DNA of 64,000 bases from Diprion similis (taxonomy: Eukaryota > Arthropoda > Insecta > Hymenoptera > Diprionidae), in NCBI RefSeq assembly GCF_021155765.1, contig NC_060112.1:6014001-6078000 (forward strand), in the 5' to 3' direction. Positions within the stretch are counted from its first letter, which is position 1. Each line of letters begins with the position of its first letter. The notes below the pieces were generated by a model, which did not search any database, had not been told where the DNA came from, and worked only from the letters and a program-made list of their open reading frames with translations. The position numbers and the translations under genes are program-made. Of the stretch, positions 37,039 to 48,825 are shown one piece after another.

Positions 37039-40000
37039 ATGAAGGTAAGTCAAATCTATTCGAACACCCGGTTTAGGATCCTTAGTTAGACGGTATATTA
37101 GGACTAATTTAAAAACGAAATTGGCTCAAAATCCCCCCATAATAAAAAAAAAAAAAAAAAATAAAATCTGAGATAGAATGTAATTAGATATCGTTTAAAA
37201 TGACGTGAAGCGTCACAGTCAGTGATTTTTTCACGCGTTTAACAAACGAAACGTGTTGAAAAAATATGGATGTATATATATATATGTGTATAGGTATATA
37301 TGCACTGCACGTCGCGTACACGCAGCATGGTTTAAAATAGTAGGACAGTGTGTCACAGCCATGGTTTGGTGGGCATGATGAGCTACACACGTCGCGGTCT
37401 CGCGTAATGTGAATAATGATTACTGGTTACGAAGAGTGAGAAGATACCGATAAACTGAAGAGGGAAATGATGAAAAAACGATGAAAGAACGCTTCATTAG
37501 AATTAAACGATACTTGATTAAATATATACAGCCTAAACGAAAACGGTTCTTTCTTCTTCTTCGATGCGTGATTATAACGCGCTTAATCAACGTCCGGATT
37601 GACAGTGACGAGTAGAATATTTTTTTTGATTTAGGTTTCGTTCTTCGCTATTTGCTACGCTATATTTTTTACTATCTTGTGACGAAAACCGAGATGTGTA
37701 CTTTGTAATCTATACTATCGAGAATTTTCATGTGAGTTTGAATAATCATCGAATTAGCCTATATATATATATATATGTAATATATACGGTAGCTTTGATC
37801 ATGATCGTTACACGTTGTTTTCTTTTTTCAATTAATGAATTCCATTTCATTTCCACATCTTTCACGCAAGGCGACACAGATCGAGCACGGAGAAACTTGA
37901 TGGATTTTCTAAATCACGCGTAGTAAGTTCATCTACACGCGATTCACTGTATATACAGTACATATGAACACACTAGTGCGTAAACTAGTGTGGTGCATCG
38001 GGTTCTCGTTGCTTTCCAATTTCTAACCAGTTGTATGGTCAGCAGGTACGGTATAGGCCTTATAAGATCGACATACAAATGGTATCTATACGGCGACCAG
38101 CATCGCATGATAGATTCTGATTCCAAAAATGGTGAGACCGCCGCGCAATAGAAACGATTAAGAAAGTGGATTACAAGAACTGTCGATGGTATACACTGTC
38201 CAGATCTGTGAATTCATGTACTGAGAAAATTTTTCTGATTAATTGCTACATGGAATCTCTTTGTTTAATTAACTACATTTTTTACAGTCAAATAAGGTCT
38301 TGACGTCGATTTCACTGTTGTAAAAATCATGAAATTATCTCAATAGTTGAAAGAAATTGTAGTAAGTCGAGTGACGATAATACAAAGTGGATTTATTTAC
38401 AGGTACAAGACTAATTTTCATTTTGAACCCAGAAGCAGATTTTTTAGTTATAGTAAAAAAGTGAAAACAGCACCGGACTATAAAGTATTAACCTACATGA
38501 TTGCAAATTTGGTTTTATAATTTCAGGCGATAAATTGGGTTCGTTGGCTACTCGCAACCTGTGTCTGCGCCTCTCTTTGGTCCGTGGCGCTTGCCAGGTA
38601 CAAATACCGCAATCAGCAGCCCCCGATATACAAGAAATCGTGGCCGACGGGACCGAGGATATCGATGGGCAATTCGGTTCACATGAACGCCGGACCTCCC
38701 GGCTACAAACCGAACTACAACCGTCCGATTTATAAGCCAACGAATTACAGATACCCTCCGCCAAATCCGTGAGTATGATATATGCGTGATTCCAGGTCAT
38801 CATAACGATTTTATTAAGTGATATTTTTCTCGCATTTTGAAGCTCGTTTGATAGAAACTTGGGACTCAAGTATCACAATGCTTGCAAAGGTCTGGATTTC
38901 ATCTTTCGGATATGATAGTTTTTCTGAAAACGTGTCGTCAGTATAGTCATAACTCAACTCCTTCAAAGTTATTAAAACATTGCTAATTAGATCTATTGCT
39001 TGGAAGAAGTTTTCATCAAAACTCAATGTCAAGCTACGAAAATTAACTTAGATATCACAAAACTTGAAGTCGTCAAAAAGTTGAAGTCGCTATTTTCTGA
39101 CGTGTCTTCATGGCTCGAAGATGAGCTTAGAGCCTTAGAGACGTCAAAAAGTAGCAGTTAAGACATGCTTTAAATGAGTTCTTGAAATGAGAATTTCTTG
39201 TGCTATCGGGGAAGTTTTTGAAGAAGACTGTCGAAACTTGAAGTGTATGAAAACTGGCTGTTTCAGAGCATACTTTTGCAGTTTATTATAGCTTTTCGAA
39301 AACATAATTCAAAGAGAGACAAAGAGTTCACAATTTTCTGACAAAAAAACCGAGTTACAATTCCATTCAAAGATCACATGCAAGAAAAAACGAAATGGAC
39401 CTTTAGAAGATACCTTGACAATATTAGGGGAATGTATTACGTATGTGCTAATTTTGTTCCTTCAATTGTTTCCCGGCACGGATTAGCACTGCGTCCTCTG
39501 CACATTCGAGAATTCATAAAGCACCGTCTATCATTAAGACAAGCAGTTCAAGCAGTGGTTCTCATAATGCTGTGAAAGCGTACCAAAGAACGAACGGGGA
39601 TACAAAATTTCCAATACATCCGACGATTTAATACCGTTAGGAATTCACGCTTTTGTATCATCAATAGACTAGCCGAAAGTAGAAGCAAAGAAAAAAAATG
39701 ATTAACTCTTCATCTGCACACTTTCACCAATTATGCACTTTTTGAAAAAGAAGGTATATATATATATACTTTTTGCAGTAAATTGATGAAACTTTAAGCA
39801 TGTATAGTCAGATTAGGAAAAATAAAATATGTTTCAAGTTATCCATACCGTTCAGTGCTATTCAAGTATATCAAAGAAAAATTTGTGATCAAAATGACCC
39901 CATAAGCAAATGAAGAGTTAAAAACCATGTGGCAACACATTCACACAGCATTTTCACTTTGGTTATCGGCTCTGATGACCTGTGCTTATAAATCTAAATC

Positions 40001-41142
40001 TCGACAGAGTGCGGAGGCCGGCAATGTTCGGAGCACCACCATCTTGGAAATCGCAGTCAATGATGGGTCCGCTTTCGAATCAAGGCTCGCTGCCTCAGCG
40101 AGGACCAGTGAAGGAGTTCCACTCGATGAACAAGGTGACCGAGTACAGTCCGGAGTACAGACCAGACCAGGCGATGTCACCGCCGTCGCATCACGCGGCC
40201 CAAACGGACGACGATAAGGGTCCGATCCACACGATTCCGGCCCCGAATCTGGGCCCCGCAGACAAGCCGTTCAACCTGCAATCGCAGGGTGATTACCCGC
40301 AGTCTCCGAGCCAGGACTATATGCCGTCAATGTCTCCTGCAGGCAGCCCCCAGGCCAACGTCTTCGGCGCCTCTCCGCAGATGCAGAGGGTCACTGTAGC
40401 AGGTTCGACGAGTCCCTCACCGATTATCCACCGCTACGAGGTGACAGAGACGAACGAGATCGGGCACCAGGATTTCAGGACCTCAGCCCAGCCGGGGGCC
40501 TTCCTGACCCCAGATTTCGACGTCGGTAGACTGACAGCCGGTGGTGGATCGGCCCAAAACGGCGACGTTTTTGCCGCTGTGCCTTCCAACACCGCCCTCG
40601 TCGGTTTCGGCCAGTCGAACGGGGCCATGCAGACGAACCTGCACAGTTCTCTCCACGTCGGTTTTCCAGGACAAGGAGTCGCGCCGCAATCGACTGACCA
40701 GCAGCGGAGCCCCGAACTCCACGTCGGGCACCCGGCACCGGCGGATCCACCGCTCTCTGCGAACCAGCTTTACGATCTGCTGAACAGTTTTCCTCAGCAG
40801 CTTGGTGACCAGTACTCGGCCACCCAGCAGCAGCAGCAGCAGCAGCAGCAGCTTGATCAGCTATTTCCGGTTCAGTTCTCCCAGCCGCAGATGCACTCCT
40901 TCAACTACGACGAACAGGCCAACAAGCTGCTCCTGCAACAACAGCAACAACAGCAGCAACAACAATTACAACAACTTCAACAACAGCACCAAAATATATT
41001 CGTTGATCGGGATTACGGCAGCGGTCGAGTCACCGCTGATTACAGCTTGGAACCCGATGCTCGCGACACGGGTTTGACCAGGGTGGCGGAGAACTCGGAG
41101 AACAGCGTTCTGGATACGGGCTACGAAGATGTGAAACAGCCC

Positions 41143-41174
<32 letters not shown>

Positions 41175-41778
41175 TCAAGGCGCTCAGTCGACCTACTTTG
41201 CGCAGGTTGGTGGACCGGAGGACGGAAGTCTTTCGACTCAGTTCTACACAACCCTGCCAAGTAGAGAGGCAGCAGAGAAGTTGGCGGCCCTGGCCGCAGC
41301 TGGGAACGTGAACAGCCATCTTCTGGGTCAGTTGAGAAAGCAACAGGGTTCTTCTTCGCTTCTTCCCCCAAATCACAAGGAGGAAAATTACGAGGTCCGA
41401 GATCCCGGGGAGGACGAAGAGTCCAGGTACCAAGAGATTAGGTACATTCAACAGCAGCAGCAGCGGCATCGGGATGGCCAGAGGGACGACGAGGCCCAAG
41501 GCGACGATGACGATGATCGACAGAACTCGGAGGACAAGAGACCGCTGAGGATAATGGTGCCGGACCTGGAAGACTATGGAGAAGATGAAGCTGGACAAAG
41601 AAATTTTAGGAACGGTGAAGCGGAATCGAACAAGGGAGCGACGATCAGGGAGGAGTACGAGTACGAGGATAATCAGGAGGAGGAACAGCGAACCGGAAAC
41701 ATAGGGGAACAGGAGGGATACGGTCAGAATCAAGACTCGGAATTCGGATCACGTATCGCAACGGCAAAGAACCAATAA
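37039..41778 (+). CDS. Secreted Pro/Tyr-rich and polyglutamine-rich protein, 672 aa
   Basis: Coding exons are 37039-37044 (Met-Lys only), 38527-38768 and 40008-41778, with strong borders (AAG|GTAAGT, TTTCAG|GCG, CC|GTGAGT, CGACAG|A) and consistent phases. Residues 1 to about 25 are a signal peptide (W-L-L-A-T-C-V-C-A-S-L-W-S-V-A-L-A). Residues 26-83 are basic and rich in Pro, Tyr and Asn. The centre is Pro/Ser/Gln-rich with pure glutamine runs of 9, 10 and 10. A compact motif FYTTLPSREAAEKLAALA starts at residue 495. The tail is very acidic (Asp, Glu, Gln) with no transmembrane segment. Function is not recognised. The short first exon, TATA promoter and composition suggest a cuticle or extracellular-matrix protein, which is inference. 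Confidence 0.82.
38527..38768 (+). CDS. Signal peptide and basic Pro/Tyr-rich exon of the polyQ protein
   Basis: Encodes residues 3-82 plus two bases of Pro83. After the signal peptide come spaced K-X-Y and Y-K-P motifs (P-P-I-Y-K-K, G-Y-K-P-N-Y-N, I-Y-K-P-T-N-Y-R-Y-P-P-P). GC content is clearly above the flanking introns. Confidence 0.82.
39702..39920. mobile_element. Short TTAA-ended inverted-repeat element
   Basis: TTAACTCTTCATCTGC at 39702-39717 is mirrored by GCAAATGAAGAGTTAA at 39905-39920 (15 of 16 positions). TTAA at both termini suits a piggyBac-type MITE. It lies in the last intron of the polyQ gene, about 90 bp before the acceptor. Confidence 0.55.
40008..41778 (+). CDS. Large terminal exon of the polyQ protein
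   Basis: A 1771-bp exon encoding the last 589 residues, ending in I-A-T-A-K-N-Q and TAA. CAG/CAA runs lie at 40825-40851 (pure CAG, nine codons), 40936-40965, 41143-41172 and 41449-41463. The mixed CAA/CAG runs are less slippage-prone than the pure one. High-GC shadow frames on both strands are not genes. Confidence 0.85.
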
Positions 41779-43937
41779 TCAAGTAAGAGTAAAGACTTGA
41801 GGAGTTTTTGCTCAACCTTTTTTACGGCTCCTACCGAGGAACAGTAACGTCTGTGGTTGTTTTTTTCACATGTTTTGTCGACTTTGGATTTTTTCGAAAA
41901 GAGAAAAAAAGAGAACGGAACAACGAATTTTTCATAAATGAAACGACGATTTCTTACTTGCGACAATTAGTTGGTTTTTCTTCAACATTTTGATAGTTTA
42001 GTTCTTATAAAAAGCACAATATTTATCAACGGTAAAGAAGTTGCTCTTTGGACAACGCAATTTAATTCATTCGTGGATAACGATATTTCGCAGTTTTAGG
42101 ATCGTATAAAACCGGAAGATGGAGAGAAAATATTATACTAACGCGATTGATTACATTTGGAAAATTTTTCACTTAGTCCTTGTTTCAAGATCTTTTTTTT
42201 TTTTGTAGTCCCCCTCTCCCCAACTCACGATTAAGAAACGGTGAGCACTGTAAAGGAACAAACCATCACACAAACCGCGTGGAAAATTGACCCTCGAAAG
42301 GATTTCATACCTCGTACTGAATTATTGAGAGCTACAATAATATTAGTTAATTATTTATTTATTTATTTATTTATTTGTCCACTGATGTATTTATTATATT
42401 AAATTTAGTGTTTTAAAATAAATCGGACTTAATATTTTCGCAATATCATCGATATTGTTATTTTTCTACCTTTTCCCGGTTCCCTAGGTATTTTTTTTTT
42501 CTTCATATTAATCGATTAAACAAAGCTTATTCTGTATGTACAGATTACTAATTGCAAAACAGTTACGTGGTATTTTCTATAATTCCCATAATCAAGACCT
42601 TAATATTCCGTACGTATTGTATGGTATGTATATGTATACTTTTCCTCAGACGAAAAGACGTGATGATGAAACGGAACAAAAAAATTCTAAACGCGTTTTT
42701 GTAGGGTCAAATTTTGTTTTAAAAAAAAAGGGGGGGGGGGGGCGAAATAAAATGACAAACGAAATAACGACCTATCATTTCGATAATCCCTATATTATTC
42801 TTTCCATCTTTTACATCGTAATAGTTCGATGGTACTAAAATTCGCTGAAGTAAAGCAACGAACAAAAAATAGCAATGATATATGAGAAACAAATTTTACT
42901 GAATATTTTTTCTGGGGAGATAAAACAACGGTGGATCAATTCAATAATAAATAAGCAAAACTTCATTGATCTGAGTAAATGAAAATCACGTATTGTCGCA
43001 ACATTTTTTATGTCTTCTGCAACGAGGAAATTCTATCTGATAATTTTTAATATGTTTCACCCGTTGTGACTTACACTATGGTATCATGAATAGGCGAATT
43101 CATGACAATGTATCTATAAATAGAGTGAAAGAAACGAGCATGGAGATTAACAGTTCATTTAACTTCATGAAAACATGATACGGAAGCTGGAAGGAAAACA
43201 TCTATTTTTATCAATATACGCATACGAGACATTTTGCGGCAATTCGACTGATCAGGTCTCATGGCCAGTCATCTTTTCTCAACTGGTATGTGGCTAAATG
43301 CTGTACAAAGAATTTCCATTGAGAAAGAAATTCATCGAATTAGTCGAGAAAAATTTTCCAGTTTTTTCCACGTTTGCACAAAATTTACATTGTTATTAGT
43401 GACGTTGGTTGAAAACTTGTTTTTCTGATAATCTTAATGTCGGTGAATATGTAGCAGATTTAACTCAAGTAGGAAAAAATCACACAAATCAAAGTGAGAT
43501 AATTTAAAAACAACAAGGCAGATCCAAGTTAAATGATCTGATGTACGAACGTGCGGATTTATTTACGCATAACGTAAAACCACGTCTATATCGGGTTTTT
43601 TCAAAGGAAAGAAAAAAACGTTAGACAAGGTTCTCAAAACAAATCAAGCTCTATGAATTTAGCAATGTTATATAGAATAAAGTTTGCTGCAGTCTCGTGA
43701 AATGCTGAATGAAAATGGAAAGCACAAGTGCCGATCCATTGAAAGTAAAGTAGCCCATTTGATACCGTATTTGAAAGAACGTTTTACTTCATACTTTGGT
43801 AACGAAATAATAAGACATTGAATCAATCCCATTATTTACACCGGTACACATTCATCTTCTCCAGGCGAACCCTCTATTTTCATACATTCGGTTATAATTA
43901 TGCAATCCTCCTACTGTAACAGACCCTTGGCGTTTGG
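41779..43937. other. 3' flank of the polyQ gene and convergent intergenic DNA
   Basis: Holds the probable 3' untranslated region (to about 42.44 kb), an ATTT tetranucleotide run, and an A-run followed by thirteen G at 42730-42742. The polyQ gene and MetAP1 converge here, ending about 2.2 kb apart. No further coding region is supported. Confidence 0.5.
42417..42422 (+). terminator. Candidate poly(A) signal of the polyQ gene
   Basis: AATAAA about 640 bp after the stop codon, following an ATTT repeat at 42350-42377. It is the first canonical signal I noticed downstream of the coding region. Confidence 0.45.
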
Positions 43938-43943
43938 TTTATT
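43938..43943 (-). terminator. Poly(A) signal of MetAP1
   Basis: AATAAA on the minus strand, about 70 bp past the MetAP1 stop codon. Confidence 0.65.
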
Positions 43944-44013
43944 AAATGCGTTTTTAAATTACTTGTTCTTCGTTTTTCGTCTTTCGTTTCCCTGAATATA
44001 TTCTCAACGTTTA

Positions 44014-45008
44014 CTAAATGTGATCCATAAAGTGAGGTTGTCCATTTTTCTCCAAACGTTTTGTAAGTATATCGCATCCCGTGTCGGTCACTAGCAAAGT
44101 CTGTTCAAACTGCGCAGACCACAATCCGTTGGTCGTAACAGCAGTCCAATTATCTGGCCACATTTCGTCCTTCCAACTGCCTTGCGAAATCATTGGTTCG
44201 ATAGTAAAACAATGCCCTGCCTTCATCACACCGACCGCCTTGTTTTCTGTATGTGAAAAAGTCATGCGTAAAGTATGACGGAAGTCGCAATAAAGTTTTT
44301 CTGTATACTCACTGGCGTAATGAGGGACGTTGGGAGCTGTATGAAAAAGACGGTGAATTCCATGTCCGCAGTAGCTGCGAACAACGCTGAGTCCATGAGC
44401 CTGAGCGTGCTTTTGAATCACGTTACCGATCTCGCGATACTTTTCACCCGGCTTAACGATATCTATCGCCTTGCTAAGGCACTCGTAAGTGACTTCGACC
44501 AATTTCTTTATCTCCGGCTTGACGTTACCGACCAAAAACGTCTCGTTCAAATCTCCATGAAATCCGTTGTGATAAACGGTGACGTCGACTAAAACAATCA
44601 AGCCAGGGTAAGTGGAATGGGAGAATCAATTTTGTCTGAAAAAGTTTCGGAATATTTGCTGTAAAACGATATCATGACAGTTACTTTTCTTGATGTAGAC
44701 AATTCAGTATGTTTTTACTACGAGAAAGATCCTTGGGAAAGATTTTGACAAACAAGTTCAGGGCTGGAAATCGAAACCAATTTACCGTTGCAAATATCGC
44801 CATCCTCCAGAGGCCTCGTATCTGGGATACCGTGACAGATAACTTCGTTAACAGACGTGCAACAGCTCGCGGGAAACTCGTAATAGTTCATGGGAGAAGG
44901 ATAACAATCCCTCTCTATGCACGCCTCGTGCACAATTCTGTCTATCTCCGCAGTTGTAACACCGACATCGCAGACGCGTGCAGCCTCGTCCAGCACCTCT
45001 CGTCCCAG
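44014..45008 (-). CDS. Metap1: MetAP1 exons 4-6: catalytic pita-bread domain
   Basis: Exons 45008-44786, 44588-44313 and 44246-44014 encode residues 135-377, including all metal ligands. Spacing between ligands (11, 74, 107 and 138 residues from the first Asp) equals that of human MetAP1, so no indel disturbs the site. The protein ends P-H-F-M-D-H-I. Confidence 0.95.
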
Positions 45009-46903
45009 CTGCAGGTGGCAGAAAGGATGAAATTTGACGTCAGTGATCAGCAAAGTATCAAATAAAAGCTCAACATACGCATTCCACAAATTCCTGTCTC
45101 ATTTATGACATACAAACATGTCTAGTTTGATTTTAGACAGATAAGACTTGACGAATAGTGGAATTGTCAATGAAAACACAAATTTGAATATTCTTTGACA
45201 AGAAAAACATGAGTCAAATTACGTTAGGCGAGTTAATTGAAAGACCACACAAATGTAATGTCAACAATCTGGTTTGAGAATTATTATTTGATACCTTGCA
45301 AGCGACTCGCATTCCTTCAATTTCCTCATCGTCGAGTACTTTGATTTGAGCTGAACTTCTAACCGCTTGTTCACTGAGTGGAACCCCAGTTGGATGAGTA
45401 GCGTAATCCGGACGACCGATCCTCTCTGGTACTTCGCGACGTGGCTCTCTTCTGTATGGACGTAATTTTCCAGTAAAGTGATACGACGGCCACGGATTGT
45501 AATCACCTGACGATTTACTGCCGTTTTCACCCTCTAAAATTATTTTTTAACTGTCAGTAACGATTCGATTAAAACTCAAACACGAATGATCAAAGATCAT
45601 TATCTCGCTAAATTTTGCTCAACCTTCTTATTTTCAACATACATATTGTGTAAATGTGTATTACAACACTTTGGAATTAATGACAAACAATTTGGCTTAA
45701 GCGACTGCATTGAAATGTCAATAGATTTTTATAAAATCAATACATTTCTATGTCTATTGTTGATTGACAGTTGGCGATGAAATAATATACTCACTAGCAA
45801 GCTGGTGAATCACTTTGTGAGTTTTCCAACTGCCTTTGAAACAGTCCTGAAGAAGTAAATGGAAATATATAGAATTTCAAGTACATACAAATTGATTTTA
45901 GTTTGATAATAAAATCATAATAATTATCTTACCGTTGAGTTGACATGAAATTATAAAGACAGGTTAAGACGATGTTATTAATTGGAAAAGGAATTCTTAC
46001 ACGATTTAGTTCAAATTACCTACAGTTATCAATTCTTTGCAACAAGATTATCAAATACTTCACATCTTGTATTAAGTCTTATCAGTTTTCTACCACCATC
46101 ACAATAACAATGAAATATGAATATTGTTCATACCGATCAACAAAGTTTGCAGCAAACATAGCGACATGCACGAATATATTTGTTCGTTATTGGAGTCATT
46201 GTTCAGTGGCGCAAAATAAAACGATATAAAAGCTTTGAAGCCGACGATGTAATCTCATCATTTGCGCAGATGCCAATTGAAACGCAAATTGCAAGATGTT
46301 GAAGAAATAGAATATAAAAGGACTCGAGTGAACATTCAATGGTAAAAAGGTGATTCAATGACGAGGCGTCAGAACTTTTATCCAAGAAATGTGAGTTAAA
46401 AAAAACTATTATCTCGACAATCGAGTGATTGTGCGTAAGTGTGTTAGTTGTCTCAAAAATTAGTTAAAAAACGTAACTTTAAATAAAATAGAAAAGTAGT
46501 TGAAATTCATAGGGAAAATCACAGACATACATTTTGAATACAGATCGAGAAATACGTGATGATTATAATCACCAGTTTTGTACAGTAATGTAAGCTCTGC
46601 ACGAGTTAATTGACCGATGTTTAGAATATATTCAATTACCATTTCAAATGCGCTTAACGAACTAAAAATAAAGCGAGTAATCGGCTGGAAGAAACTTAAA
46701 ATGAACAAAAAGGCTAAGTAAGAAAAAGGAATGGAAAAAAAACGAAGAGACGGTTCCTAACCTAGAAGTATTTAATAATAGCGAAAACCTACCTGAGAGC
46801 AGAAATACGATCCTTGTATTCCAATCTTCAGACAAGTCGGACACTGGAGACTCGCCACCGCCTTGCAACCCGGCGTTTCGCACATTCCAAGAGCCAACGC
46901 CAT
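44014..46903 (-). CDS. Metap1: Methionine aminopeptidase 1 (type I, cytosolic)
   Basis: Removes the initiator methionine from nascent proteins on the ribosome. Minus-strand coding exons are 46903-46793, 45846-45795, 45533-45295, 45008-44786, 44588-44313 and 44246-44014, phase-consistent, 377 aa (human MetAP1 is 386). The N-terminus has the C6H2 zinc finger (Cys8, 13, 21, 24, 35, 39; His47, 51). The catalytic domain holds the five metal ligands Asp210, Asp221, His284, Glu317 and Glu348 and the catalytic histidines 193 and 291. Supporting motifs are [41 protein letters not shown] and TIEPM. The 66-bp last intron must be removed to give H-Y-A-K-N-K-A-V-G. Odd point: after Glu348 the usual FEHT reads FEQT (Gln349). 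The gene is complete and looks functional. Confidence 0.97.
45795..46903 (-). CDS. Metap1: MetAP1 exons 1-2: ribosome-associated zinc finger
   Basis: Exon 46903-46793 starts at the first ATG ([10 protein letters not shown]) and ends Y-F-C-S-Q|. Exon 45846-45795 continues [14 protein letters not shown]. Together they complete the C6H2 finger that distinguishes eukaryotic type I enzymes and is thought to help ribosome association. Confidence 0.93.
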
Positions 46904-47875
46904 TTTCGTGCTCACGAGGGTGTAATTTCTGCAATCTTCTAATTCTCGGCCGCACTGACTCGCAACGATTCTACTCCAACGTCCGTGCCAACTCGTATTC
47001 GCGATGAAACCGATGAAACGAAGTGGAATGGAGCTCGCTCAGGCCGAGCTGGGCCGAGTTAATTCGAGCCTAGCCTTGCACAGCTCTCACTTTATTACCG
47101 ACCGAGGAACACAACGCGACAGAACGCTAACCGTCACTTGACGGGCAAGGTCTGACATTTTTTTATCGACATATCACGGTAAACCCGATGGTAACATATT
47201 TGGTTCAATACGTACCATTCGATACGCGTAATATACAAGAAACGGATTTCATGGCACGTAAAACTGCCCATCGACTCAAAAAAAAAAAAAAAAAATATTT
47301 CTGTGACTTTTGATGCAGGAAGGCTTATTAAATAAGCACAAGTATTAAATAAATACATCAAATGACTGAGCAGAATCCAATATCAGCAAGAATTTAATGC
47401 TGTAATCATCACCGCATTTCAAAACCACATCGATTTTTACTTACCGCCTCCGTGTTGCTTCATAATTTGAATGCAGTAGACTTCGTAGCACCTGTTTAGA
47501 TTCTTTCACACCATTGCTAACTTTGAATGCTGTGATCCATACAACGGTCCATTTAGTACTGCAATGTAGTCTGTATCTGTAATTAGGTCAGAGACAATAA
47601 CATTTCATCAGTATGTCATCTTTAAAATTTATACACGGAGCATTGAAATATTATTATCGTTTATATAAAATAGCCAACTTTTTTTAAAGTCAAAGTAGGA
47701 TGATATGTAGTAATGTAGTAAACGAAGAACGTTCTCAAAGATATACCTGTCCCTTCCTTTCCGTAACATTATCACCAATTTAGATTCTCGAAAAATATCA
47801 ACCGTAGCCTGGTTCATTTAACGTGAGTTCATTTTTTTTTCATCCCTTTCAGGCACGCGCCCAAAACAAAGGTCA

Positions 47876-48270
47876 CGCCGCAAGGACACCAGACTTTCGA
47901 ATCTTTAGAAACTATGTTCAGAGAGTATAATAAAATGGAAAATTCGGTGTGTCGTATCACGTGACCAAAATGTTCACTGGCTTCTCGGCCCGATTCCTCC
48001 AACGTTAATCGAAGTTTAAACTAGATTCAGTTTAGCCTATCCCCAAGCCATACAGATAAAATTGAACGCCGCAAGGGCACCAGACTTTCAAATCTTTAGA
48101 AACTATGTTCAGAGATTATAATAAAATGGAAAATTTAATGCGTTGTATCACGTGGCCAAAATATTCACTGGATTCTCGGCCCGATTCCTCCAAAGTCCAA
48201 CGTTAATCGAAGTTTAAACTACGTTCAGTTCAGCCTATCACCAAGCCATACAGAAAAAATTGAACGCCGC
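47876..48270. repeat. Two-copy tandem duplication, unit 191/198 bp
   Basis: Copy 1 begins CGCCGCAAGGACACCAGACT at 47876, and copy 2 begins CGCCGCAAGGGCACCAGACT at 48067. A third partial start (CGCCGC) is at 48265. Copies share long stretches with scattered substitutions. Copy 2 has a 7-bp insertion at CCTCCAAAGTCCAACG, accounting for 198 against 191 bp. Confidence 0.9.
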
Positions 48271-48478
48271 TGAGTGAACTTAGGTCCTCACACGCCGTGG
48301 GTTCAGGTCCTGAGTCTATAGTATCACATTCGAAACACAGTAGCGTATAGTTTCATGTTCGCCTGGGGTGGACATCCACTCCGGTCTGTCGTTCTGGGGT
48401 CAAACTGTGCACAAATTCGGTACACAAGACGCAACCCAGGCACGTTCGACCACTAAAACGTATATTATATGTGCATGT

Positions 48479-48825
48479 AGGGTGTCTAATGTTCCTTACG
48501 CATCCTTAAATCCTGAAATTATCCTGGAAAACAAGAATTGTTCCTAAAATTTTGGAAAGGTTTTGGATTAATTTGATTTATCCTGGAAAAGTTGGTATAA
48601 CATATTTTCGATTGAAAATCTATGTTTTTATATGACTTCAATGTATTAAATTTTTTAACAGACTGCACCATGCAGTCGTATATAAATTTTTTCGTACAAT
48701 ACCTAACCTGCAAGTTACCTTGTCCTTAAGAAATCATAAGAAATCGAAATTAAAGTTCTAGAATTTTTCAATTAATTTTCTCGCAAACTCCTGGAATCTA
48801 AATTCTTGATTGCCGTAGACACCCT
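48479..48825. mobile_element. MITE-like element with AGGGTGTCTA termini
   Basis: AGGGTGTCTA at 48479-48488 is mirrored by TAGACACCCT at 48816-48825. The interior has TCCTGGAA motifs and no coding signal. Similar GGGTGTCTAC/TCCTGGAA sequences are common in arthropod genomes, a recollection I could not check. Confidence 0.5.

Noticed and set aside
38814-39032. A 72-aa minus-strand frame with mixed composition, in the last intron of the polyQ gene
   Set aside because: Composition looks protein-like, but there is no domain, signal peptide or acceptable exon border, and the opposite strand is an intron.
40434-41733. Several minus-strand and alternative plus-strand ORFs over the polyQ exon, one of 255 aa
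   Set aside because: They are shadows of the GC-rich, CAG-rich coding exon; leucine runs come from reverse-complement CAG.
48270-48345. tRNA-like GGTTCAGGTCC segment
   Set aside because: No anticodon arm or acceptor stem could be folded around it.
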